A stretch of DNA of 39,087 nucleotides from a virus: positions 1 through 39,087 of the IMG/VR virus record IMGVR_UViG_3300033148_001674. One strand, given 5' to 3'. Shown piece after piece: positions 1 through 4,990 of this stretch. The notes under the pieces are model-generated. The model worked only from the letters and a program-made list of their open reading frames with translations, was not told where the DNA came from and did not search any database. The position numbers and the translations under genes were made by a program. The number at the start of each line of letters is the position of its first letter. Positions within the stretch are counted from its first letter, which is position 1.

Positions 1-114
1 GAGCGTGAGCGTGAGCGTGAGCGTGAGCGTGAGCGTGAGCGTGAGCGCGAGCGCGAGCTTTTTTTTCGTGCCGCTTGCGTACGCAGCACTTGACAAGAGC
101 GCTGCGCCGTGTTA
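1..114. repeat. Direct terminal repeat, left copy
   Basis: Positions 1-114 are identical to 38974-39087. The repeat holds seven GAGCGT hexamers, two GAGCGC units, an eight-T run, and the -35 box plus the first bases of the -10 box of the first early promoter. It could be a true short terminal redundancy, as in T7-type phages, or the overlap left when a circular assembly was linearised. The hexamer array continues to the left of 38974, so the left boundary lies inside simple sequence and cannot be placed biologically. Confidence 0.85.
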
Positions 115-118
115 CAAT
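90..118 (+). promoter_or_regulatory. Sigma-70 promoter P1
   Basis: TTGACA at 90-95 and TACAAT at 113-118 with a 17-bp spacer and a TG extended -10 dinucleotide. It drives the first early gene at 179. The right end of the window cuts through its second copy. Confidence 0.85.
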
Positions 119-126
119 GAAGATCA

Positions 127-150
127 GCTCGGGGCAACATCGCCCCGAGC
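127..150 (+). promoter_or_regulatory. 5' leader hairpin of first early gene
   Basis: A perfect 9-bp stem (GCTCGGGGC with GCCCCGAGC) and a six-base loop, starting only a few bases after the predicted transcription start of P1 and ending 28 bases before the ATG at 179. There is no T run and it precedes a gene, so it is not a terminator. It probably protects the 5' end of the message, as 5' hairpins do in other phage mRNAs. Confidence 0.6.
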
Positions 151-178
151 ACAACGCCGACAGGCACAGGAGCACGAC

Positions 179-667
179 ATGAACAACGAGACGAGCAAGC
201 TGACAAGCGACGAGCAACAGGCGCTTCGCCTTTGGTTTGACGATGCGATCGCCGCATCACAAAGCGGATGCCCTTTCGTGGCAGCAGAGCGAGCACAGGA
301 GAGAGCAGACGAAACGCTCGACTGGCCGAGTGACGAAGCCGAATGGGAAGCAAAGGAAGACGCGGTGGTGGCGTTCCTTGATGCACTGGCTAGCCTTGAT
401 GCACTGGCCGACCGAGAGACGACCAAGCAAATCTGGACGGTCGTTTACATCAGCGACGCCAAGCAGCACAGCGAGCTAAACACGGCGTGTTGGATAGGAA
501 CGCACAGCAGCGAGCAATCAGCCAAGGACGCGGTGGTTGATTTCGTCGACAGCTGGAGCGAAGATGCGGTCATCTGGAACCGCCACATAGAGCACGACAA
601 CGGAGGCGGCATGACAACAGGAGCGGTGAGCAACGGCGACGTCGTTTACCTGACACGGCACATCTAG
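179..667 (+). CDS. Early acidic protein, unknown function
   Basis: A 162-residue acidic protein that I do not recognise. The ATG at 179 is chosen because AGGAG lies seven bases upstream and promoter P1 lies at 90-118. The open frame extends back to position 5, but that part only translates the hexamer array and the promoter. The N-terminal half is helical and rich in Asp, Glu and Ala, including a short duplication (LDALASLDALAD). The C-terminal half contains IWTVVYISD and ends GDVVYLTRHI. It is the first gene transcribed from the left end, the usual place for host-takeover proteins in podoviruses, but no function can be assigned. Confidence 0.7.
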   Translation: MNNETSKLTSDEQQALRLWFDDAIAASQSGCPFVAAERAQERADETLDWPSDEAEWEAKEDAVVAFLDALASLDALADRETTKQIWTVVYISDAKQHSELNTACWIGTHSSEQSAKDAVVDFVDSWSEDAVIWNRHIEHDNGGGMTTGAVSNGDVVYLTRHI

Positions 668-674
668 GCAGCAC

Positions 675-703
675 TTGACACGGCAATGTCGCCGTGTTAC
701 AAT
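675..703 (+). promoter_or_regulatory. Sigma-70 promoter P2
   Basis: TTGACA at 675-680 and TACAAT at 698-703, spacer 17 bp, TG extended -10. It starts eight bases after the first early gene and reads into the ATA-start reading frame at 756. The leader contains an imperfect hairpin around 715-740 built from CAGCA and TTGCTG segments. Confidence 0.85.
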
Positions 704-755
704 TTGGTTATCGGTCAGCAGCAATGTCGTTGCTGGCCACTACAGGAGAGACAAC

Positions 756-1049
756 ATAAACAAGCAACAACTCAGATGGGCAGCACAACACGACTGGTAC
801 GTGACAAGCCGCCATGGCGTGGCTGTGGTACGAGACGACATGAGCCATGGCACACTGCGATTTAGCGACTATCGTGAGCTGCGAGAATGGGGTCAGAATT
901 GCCTCTCGGGATATGGCACACCGAGAGGCTCGTGTCAACCCTCGATTGATCGGGTCGAGGGGTCTAAACCAGAGGGGTCAGACCTGAGCGGGCACGTCAG
1001 GTATCGCTCGACCGAGTCTCCCGAATTCGCTATAGAAAAAAATAGGTAG
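756..1049 (+). CDS. Early small protein with apparent ATA start codon
   Basis: An open frame of about 97 residues whose natural start position holds ATA instead of ATG. The Shine-Dalgarno AGGAGAG at 743-749 and the following codons (Asn-Lys-Gln-Gln) match the leader and N-terminus of the gene at 1365, which starts MNKQQ. No in-frame ATG lies nearby; a GTG at 801 lacks a ribosome site. The first 50 residues, including HDWYVTSRHGVAVVRDDM and FSDYRELREW, read like a real small phage protein. The rest runs through a hairpin cluster and may not be protein-like. The gene may use a rare AUA start, may be silenced by a G-to-A change, or may reflect a sequence error. Confidence 0.45.
   Translation: MNKQQLRWAAQHDWYVTSRHGVAVVRDDMSHGTLRFSDYRELREWGQNCLSGYGTPRGSCQPSIDRVEGSKPEGSDLSGHVRYRSTESPEFAIEKNR
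901..929 (+). promoter_or_regulatory. Strong hairpin (9-bp stem)
   Basis: GCCTCTCGG at 901-909 pairs perfectly with CCGAGAGGC at 921-929 across an 11-base loop. A second hairpin follows at 939-961 (CCCTCGA with TCGAGGG). Together they make a structured block at the 3' part of the ATA-start frame. No T run follows, so it may be a factor-dependent terminator, an RNA-stability element or part of a replication region. Confidence 0.5.
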
Positions 1050-1296
1050 AATCTATTTGAGAGAACCAAGGATTTTAAAAAAATAAGGACAGGAGGGACA
1101 TGGGATACCCATCCGCGTCCCGTTGGTTCTCGTCGCACGCTAAGCAGGGAGGGTCTGGTATCGCCACGAGAGATACCGCTCAGAGTCAGACCACTGTACG
1201 CCCATACATCGATGTACGCCCATCCAGTGATGTACGCCCATACAGTGCTGACTCTGCGGACGAGCGGACGAATGTGATCAATCAACGAGCACAGAC
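1050..1296. other. Structured noncoding region with iterons
   Basis: No convincing gene lies between the ATA-start frame and promoter P3. The stretch contains an A-rich segment near 1077-1090, a short palindrome at 1099-1111 (ATGGGATACCCAT), a GGTATC/GATACC inverted repeat at 1157-1177, and the iteron array described separately. A 66-codon frame from ATG 1100 has a good ribosome site but translates the repeats and is doubtful. This is one candidate for a replication origin or regulatory region. Confidence 0.5.
1196..1249. repeat. Three 18-bp iteron-like repeats
   Basis: GTACGCCCAT recurs at 1196, 1214 and 1232, each followed by eight less conserved bases, giving an exact 18-bp period. The array is flanked by a perfect 9-bp inverted repeat: CAGAGTCAG at 1181-1189 and CTGACTCTG at 1248-1256. 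The layout resembles a protein-binding iteron array, either an origin or an operator upstream of P3. The binding protein is unknown. Confidence 0.75.
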
Positions 1297-1325
1297 TTGA
1301 CAAGAGCGCAGGGCTGTGCTATAAT
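1297..1325 (+). promoter_or_regulatory. Sigma-70 promoter P3
   Basis: TTGACA at 1297-1302 and TATAAT at 1320-1325 with a 17-bp spacer and TGC extended -10. It is a full-consensus strong promoter for the genes at 1365 and 1916. A small AGCC/GGCT hairpin lies in the leader. Confidence 0.9.
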
Positions 1326-1364
1326 AAAAAGGTCGAGCCATTTTGGCTTCTATAGGAGAACAAC

Positions 1365-1919
1365 ATGAACAAGCAACAAGACGAGCAGGCAATTGAAGTA
1401 GGTGACATCGTTAACATCACAAGCGGTAAGTGGGATAACCACCAAGGCGACGTTGTTAGCATCAACAAGGGTTGGTATGAGGTAGCTATCCTCGGCTTTG
1501 ACCTCTCGGTTAAATGCCGACTCAAGCATTTGGTTTCGTTAGAATTACCGAAAGAAATCAAGCTAGAAGATGATGCCGAAGATGCCGAAGATGCCGAAGA
1601 TGAAGAGTCTGACCCTCGTGCAATGACGAATGTGCTAGGCAAGTACCGCGACGCATATGTTGATTCAATGTCCATTAGCGGTAACAAGACCAAGCACAAC
1701 GGCGATGTGCTAGCTATGGCTCTGGAGGGTCTAACACCAAAAGAAGTCCTATGTATGGCAGAGACTCTTTTGGATTTCAACCAAGGTGAGCTGGTGGAGC
1801 GGTACGCACATTTAAACAAAGGGCAGCAACGAATGAATGGCGGCAATCGTCTCAGGGCGGCACTCAAGCGCGGTGACTTGACTGCAGAACAAATCAACGA
1901 CTACAAGGAACGCAAGTGA
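1365..1919 (+). CDS. KOW-like early protein, paralogue of the 4325 gene
   Basis: A 184-residue protein with ATG preceded by AGGAG. Residues about 10-60 (VGDIVNITSGKWDNHQGDVV) look like a KOW or SH3-like beta-barrel, a fold used in nucleic-acid and RNA polymerase binding proteins. A short acidic linker (DAEDAEDAED) follows. The C-terminal half carries the pattern NGDVLAMALEG...YAHLNKGQQRM..GNRLRAAL, which recurs in the protein at 4325. The two are therefore paralogous in their C-terminal domain, while the KOW part is present only here. The function is unknown; a role in transcription or replication is inference from the KOW similarity. Confidence 0.75.
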   Translation: MNKQQDEQAIEVGDIVNITSGKWDNHQGDVVSINKGWYEVAILGFDLSVKCRLKHLVSLELPKEIKLEDDAEDAEDAEDEESDPRAMTNVLGKYRDAYVDSMSISGNKTKHNGDVLAMALEGLTPKEVLCMAETLLDFNQGELVERYAHLNKGQQRMNGGNRLRAALKRGDLTAEQINDYKERK

Positions 1920-2047
1920 GATTTTTGGTATTGATGGTGGTGGTCGGGTTCCTTACCGCCACCCTTATTGGAGGGGCGGTGCAATCGATCGCTCCCGCTT
2001 TGGTTTCGCACGCAGTGATGCAAACGTACTTGACAGAGGCGAAGTAG
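1916..2047 (+). CDS. Small membrane protein (43 residues)
   Basis: A GTG start at 1916 overlaps the stop of the preceding gene (GTGA), with AAGGA six bases upstream, so it is translationally coupled. The 43-residue product begins MRFLVLMVVVGFLTATLIGG, one strongly hydrophobic segment typical of a single-pass membrane protein or signal peptide, followed by a polar tail. The -35 box of promoter P4 lies inside its last codons and its stop codon lies in that promoter's spacer. The function is unknown. Small membrane proteins at this place in phages are often early host-modifying factors. Confidence 0.6.
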   Translation: MRFLVLMVVVGFLTATLIGGAVQSIAPALVSHAVMQTYLTEAK

Positions 2048-2058
2048 TGTGCTATAAT
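2030..2058 (+). promoter_or_regulatory. Sigma-70 promoter P4
   Basis: TTGACA at 2030-2035 and TATAAT at 2053-2058, spacer 17 bp, TGC extended -10. The promoter overlaps the end of the small membrane protein gene. The leader contains two tandem GGTCGGCATTC units (2064-2085) and a GTCAC/GTGAC hairpin (2087-2101) just before the ribosome site. Confidence 0.9.
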
Positions 2059-2115
2059 TTAAGGGTCGGCATTCGGTCGGCATTCGGTCACATAGGGTGA
2101 CTACAGGAGAACGAA

Positions 2116-2415
2116 ATGAACATTAAATTAAGATTGTCAGTGAACGTGCTTGATGTGGCTGACACGGAGACAGCAATCTCACGCGTTGATGCGGCACTAG
2201 AACAAGCCAATGTATTGGTTTTGACGCCACCAACAGAGCAATTTTGGATTCGATTATCGCCAAGTCAAGCTGAATCTTTAGAGATGAATTTAGCAAATGC
2301 AATATACCTGCTAAATGAAGTCTCAGCTGGTGAGGTTTTTGCGGACGACACTCTCAACCACGAACAAGTAAAGAGAGACCATATTGAAATACTTAGAAAG
2401 TTGAAGCAGTCATGA
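2116..2415 (+). CDS. Early protein of unknown function (99 aa)
   Basis: An ATG start with AGGAG eight bases upstream, first gene of the P4 unit. The 99-residue product has a mixed beta/alpha pattern starting MNIKLRLSVNVLDVADTETA and ends in a charged helix (KRDHIEILRKLKQS). No known motif, signal peptide or membrane segment is visible. Its stop overlaps the start of the next gene by four bases, indicating coupled translation. Confidence 0.75.
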   Translation: MNIKLRLSVNVLDVADTETAISRVDAALEQANVLVLTPPTEQFWIRLSPSQAESLEMNLANAIYLLNEVSAGEVFADDTLNHEQVKRDHIEILRKLKQS

Positions 2416-2624
2416 TAGACATTAAAGCAATAAGCATCCCGCAAATCGTAGCATCAGCGTCGGTCAGTGACATTACATTAGCTGAGGCCAAAAAAGAAGC
2501 ATCTCGCCGCCGTCACATGTTGGATAAAGACTACGACAACGCAAGCACCGCTAAGGCGATGGATGCAATCAGCAACAACTACACCCATTTGGATTGGTTA
2601 GATCATCAACTAGGAGAAATATAA
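2412..2624 (+). CDS. Early protein of unknown function (70 aa)
   Basis: The ATG at 2412 overlaps the preceding stop (ATGA). The 70-residue, mostly helical product contains a basic stretch (EAKKEASRRRHMLDKDYDNA) and no recognisable catalytic motif. Its TAA stop shares its last base with the next gene's ATG. It is part of the P4 operon of three small coupled genes. Confidence 0.7.
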   Translation: MIDIKAISIPQIVASASVSDITLAEAKKEASRRRHMLDKDYDNASTAKAMDAISNNYTHLDWLDHQLGEI

Positions 2625-2863
2625 TGAACATACTAGTTGATAATGTAGAATTTTTAGGTGGTTATGTCTCCATGGAAGTCGGCTACAACCAAATCGATGA
2701 AAATACGGTTGAGGCCATTTCCATCCGCGTCGTAGGCAAGGAGCATATCAATTTGGATTCGTTCCTTGGTAATATCGACATACGCCGCGAAATGTCTCGG
2801 CACGTAGAAACTGCTCTCGCCGACGGCGAGCCATATGACCACGACGGTCTCCAGCCCGCATGA
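2624..2863 (+). CDS. Early protein of unknown function (79 aa)
   Basis: The start at 2624 is chosen because AGGAGA lies just upstream and the ATG overlaps the previous stop (TAATG); the frame opens earlier, at 2594, without a ribosome site. The 79-residue product begins MNILVDNVEFLGGYVSMEVG, suggesting beta strands, and ends in an acidic tail. It is the last gene of the P4 operon, followed by the inverted-repeat block and a hairpin at 2941-2967. The family was not recognised. Confidence 0.7.
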   Translation: MNILVDNVEFLGGYVSMEVGYNQIDENTVEAISIRVVGKEHINLDSFLGNIDIRREMSRHVETALADGEPYDHDGLQPA

Positions 2864-2872
2864 TATCGTCGG

Positions 2873-2933
2873 CGCATCGGTCGGTATCTCTCTCGGCATC
2901 GAGACCCAGACCCGATACACATGCCCCGATTCG
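2873..2933 (+). repeat. 61-bp diverged inverted repeat, left copy
   Basis: This noncoding block matches the reverse complement of 38662-38722 at 52 of 61 positions without gaps. The first 16 bases (CGCATCGGTCGGTATC) and the run AGACCCAGACCCGA are identical. It lies between the last gene of the P4 operon and a hairpin. A weaker resemblance exists around 985-1030. The function is unknown; options are replication, packaging or recombination signals. Confidence 0.75.
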
Positions 2934-2940
2934 CTATCCG

Positions 2941-2967
2941 AGGCCACGGGTGAGGCTCCCGTGGCCT
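2941..2967 (+). terminator. Hairpin ending the P4 operon
   Basis: AGGCCACGGG at 2941-2950 pairs perfectly with CCCGTGGCCT at 2958-2967 over a seven-base loop, 12 bases before promoter P5. The position between two transcription units fits a terminator. No T run follows, so it may be factor-dependent or act as a 3' end stabiliser. Confidence 0.55.
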
Positions 2968-2979
2968 GACCAAACAGCC

Positions 2980-3008
2980 TTGACACAGAACAGCGAATAT
3001 GCTATAAT
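2980..3008 (+). promoter_or_regulatory. Sigma-70 promoter P5
   Basis: TTGACA at 2980-2985 and TATAAT at 3003-3008 with a 17-bp spacer and TGC extended -10. It drives the DUF3102-like gene and the two small genes behind it. Confidence 0.9.
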
Positions 3009-3034
3009 TTAGGTACACTAGACAGGAGAACGAA

Positions 3035-3841
3035 ATGAGTAAACAAGCAAGCACAGCCGACGCCGTAAAGGGCAAGAACTTAACCACAGGCGACGAAAGT
3101 TACCTGCAAACAGGATGGCAGAAGGGTTTGGATTCTGCCGACAATTTCACGCTAACTGAATTGGTGGCAATAGGAGGCGAAATCAACAGCGTCGTCGAAG
3201 CAGCCGCTAAAACTGTAGCACACGCTCAAATTAAGGTAGGGCAGTTACTGACAGAAGCACGTGAATTTTTCAAAGGTGATAACGAATTCGGCAAGTGGCG
3301 AGCCGAATGTACACATGTCGGCTCTAAACAACATGCCCACTCTTTAATGAAGTTAGCGCAAGCCGAGTCAGTAGGTAAATTCAGCGACCAGATGATTGAA
3401 AAATTGCCGCCCTCAACACTGATTGAAATGATACCAGCAAGCAAAGAACTCATGAAAGAGTTTGCCGAAAAGGTTGCTTCTGGTGAAAAGCCAACGGTGA
3501 AAGAAACCCGTGCCGCAGTGAAAGGAGAAAAACGACCGAATGTTTTGGATCCGAAAGAAGACAACCGTAAGCACGTTCAACATCTAAGCAAAAAGACTCA
3601 ATCACCCGAAGAGCGAGCAAATGAAATCCTATCGCTCCATTTAAGTGAACGGTTGGTTCGTCTGGATTTTGCTAACATCAACGATTGCTGGCTGGCATTC
3701 GGCATTCCGCCTTTTATGGACGGCACCCCTAGCAAGGAAGTGATAGTGACACTCCACAAGAGCTGGAAACAAGATTTGGGTCCAATACAAGCGGATCAAC
3801 TCACCGCCGCATACGAAAGTTTATTAAAAGAATTTTACTAA
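3035..3841 (+). CDS. DUF3102-like phage protein
   Basis: A 268-residue protein with ATG preceded by AGGAG. Residues about 65-110 (KVGQLLTEAREFFKGD..FGKWRAEC..) resemble the DUF3102 family, found in phage and plasmid proteins and thought to be DNA-associated because relatives sit with ParB-like proteins. The C-terminal region, from about residue 195 (RANEILSLHLSERLVRLDF), forms a separate domain I do not recognise. It is the lead gene of the P5 unit; the next ATG overlaps its TAA. A DNA-binding or regulatory role is plausible but unproven. Confidence 0.7.
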   Translation: MSKQASTADAVKGKNLTTGDESYLQTGWQKGLDSADNFTLTELVAIGGEINSVVEAAAKTVAHAQIKVGQLLTEAREFFKGDNEFGKWRAECTHVGSKQHAHSLMKLAQAESVGKFSDQMIEKLPPSTLIEMIPASKELMKEFAEKVASGEKPTVKETRAAVKGEKRPNVLDPKEDNRKHVQHLSKKTQSPEERANEILSLHLSERLVRLDFANINDCWLAFGIPPFMDGTPSKEVIVTLHKSWKQDLGPIQADQLTAAYESLLKEFY

Positions 3842-4065
3842 TGGACATTTTAGAAGCCAAAGTTAGAAATGAAGTTGCCGAGTTGATAAACAAAATCGAA
3901 TCGATAGATGCGGACGCTAATTTCCCGCTCCAAGGATGCCCGTTCAAGAAAGTAAAGTTCCTGCGCATGAAACACAACATGCTCGCGAAAAAGAAAGGAA
4001 GCCCATCGCACGTTTGGATGGGCTTATATACCAAAAAAGAACGTGCAATCATCAACAAAATTTAA
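3841..4065 (+). CDS. Small basic protein (74 aa)
   Basis: The start overlaps the preceding stop (TAATG). The 74-residue product has an amphipathic N-terminal helix (ILEAKVRNEVAELINKIESI) and a lysine-rich C-terminus (KHNMLAKKKG). There is one cysteine and no metal-binding pattern. The composition suggests nucleic-acid binding, but no family was recognised. Confidence 0.65.
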   Translation: MDILEAKVRNEVAELINKIESIDADANFPLQGCPFKKVKFLRMKHNMLAKKKGSPSHVWMGLYTKKERAIINKI

Positions 4066-4076
4066 TAGGAAATGAA

Positions 4077-4229
4077 ATGAAAACACCTGAATTAAAACGT
4101 CGCGGACGTAAGTCGCCTTGGTCCGCAGGACGTATGGATCGCCCTTCGAAGGCAATCCGATTGGATCGCGGACATGACGGACTGCAGAAATTTTATGCCC
4201 GCATTGGTCTATACCAGATAACTAGATAG
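4077..4229 (+). CDS. Very small basic protein (50 aa)
   Basis: The ATG at 4077 is preceded by AGGAA; the open frame extends back to 3936 inside the previous gene without support. The 50-residue product is strikingly basic (KRRGRKSPWSAGRMDRPSKA) and could bind nucleic acid. It ends just before promoter P6. The family was not recognised. Confidence 0.55.
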   Translation: MKTPELKRRGRKSPWSAGRMDRPSKAIRLDRGHDGLQKFYARIGLYQITR

Positions 4230-4240
4230 ATCAATCACCC

Positions 4241-4269
4241 TTGACGGCGCAGAGAGCATGTGCTATAAT
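4241..4269 (+). promoter_or_regulatory. Sigma-70 promoter P6
   Basis: TTGACG at 4241-4246 and TATAAT at 4264-4269, spacer 17 bp, TGC extended -10. The leader contains an imperfect hairpin (AGGGTCTGG with CCATACCCT) at about 4271-4296. It drives the gene at 4325 and probably the helicase behind it. Confidence 0.85.
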
Positions 4270-4324
4270 TAGGGTCTGGTCACGAGGCCATACCCTAACC
4301 CTTAATTAAATAGAGAGAATTGAA

Positions 4325-4909
4325 ATGACTGAATTAACCCAAGAAAAAGCGAAAATCACCGTTGATACTGCCAAGTACAATAAAGCAAAGTCAGCATCTG
4401 GCAAAGCATCCTTAAATAATGGCGATGTCGTTGCCGTTATTTTGTCTGGTATGACTCTTGATGAAGTTTACGAAGTTGCTTCTGGCATGTTAGAGATTCC
4501 AGTTGCTGATTTAACTGCTAAATATGAGCACTTAAATGTCGGTCAACAACGCATGACTCTTGGCAACCGCATCCGTGGCGCAGTGACCAAGCACGACAAG
4601 AATAATGCTAAAGAAATTTCTGACCTTGAAAAAGCTCATGACAAAGCAGTTGCTGTTTACGAAAAAGACGAAACTGAAGACAAAGGTGATGCTCCAGTAA
4701 TGGCTGAGTTACCTGAGCAATTTTCAGGTGATATTGTTCTTGCTGATGTTGCTCACGATTTTATTGTTGCTGTGTTGGCTCGTGCCGAAGAAGCCGAAGC
4801 TGCTGCCACTAAGAAAGCCGAAGCTGCTGCCACTAAGAAAGCAGAAAAAGCAGAAAAAGCAGAAAAAGCAGAAGACGACGAAGCAGAAAAAGCAGAAGAC
4901 GACTTGTAA
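4325..4909 (+). CDS. GQQRM-domain protein with Lys/Glu/Ala tail
   Basis: A 194-residue protein. Residues about 15-85 share the pattern NGDVVAVILSGMT..EVYEVAS..L..KYEHLNVGQQRMTLGNRIRGAV with the gene at 1365, so the two are paralogues. Here the N-terminal KOW domain is absent. The last 45 residues are low-complexity repeats of AEAAATKK and KAEKAED, encoded by near-perfect DNA repeats, and end in DDL. Such tails are often flexible interaction or stabilising segments. It follows promoter P6 and is separated from the helicase by a perfect hairpin, suggesting higher expression than the genes downstream. The function is unknown; its place in the replication block suggests a DNA-metabolism accessory role. 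Confidence 0.75.
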   Translation: MTELTQEKAKITVDTAKYNKAKSASGKASLNNGDVVAVILSGMTLDEVYEVASGMLEIPVADLTAKYEHLNVGQQRMTLGNRIRGAVTKHDKNNAKEISDLEKAHDKAVAVYEKDETEDKGDAPVMAELPEQFSGDIVLADVAHDFIVAVLARAEEAEAAATKKAEAAATKKAEKAEKAEKAEDDEAEKAEDDL

Positions 4910-4934
4910 AGTAACGCAATACCTGTAGATCCGC

Positions 4935-4958
4935 TCTAGTCCTGACATCAGGACTAGA
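4935..4958 (+). terminator. Perfect intercistronic hairpin
   Basis: TCTAGTCCTGA at 4935-4945 and TCAGGACTAGA at 4948-4958 form 11-base arms around a two-base CA centre. There is no T run afterwards and no promoter before the helicase gene, so it likely acts as a partial terminator, processing site or mRNA stabiliser. Its architecture (long arms, CA centre) matches the hairpin at 7959-7980. Confidence 0.6.
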
Positions 4959-4990
4959 TGCACTAAACACTAACGTGTACTAGGATTAAA

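Noticed and set aside
5-178. N-terminal extension of the first early frame (Ser-Val repeats)
   Set aside because: It only translates the hexamer array, T run and promoter P1. A clear ribosome site supports ATG 179.
1100-1300. 66-codon frame with a good GGAGG site
   Set aside because: It translates the palindrome and the three iterons (VRPY repeats) and has no protein-like character. The site may be fortuitous.
935-1303. 122-codon frame on the - strand
   Set aside because: A reading of hairpins and iterons in reverse, with no ribosome site or promoter.
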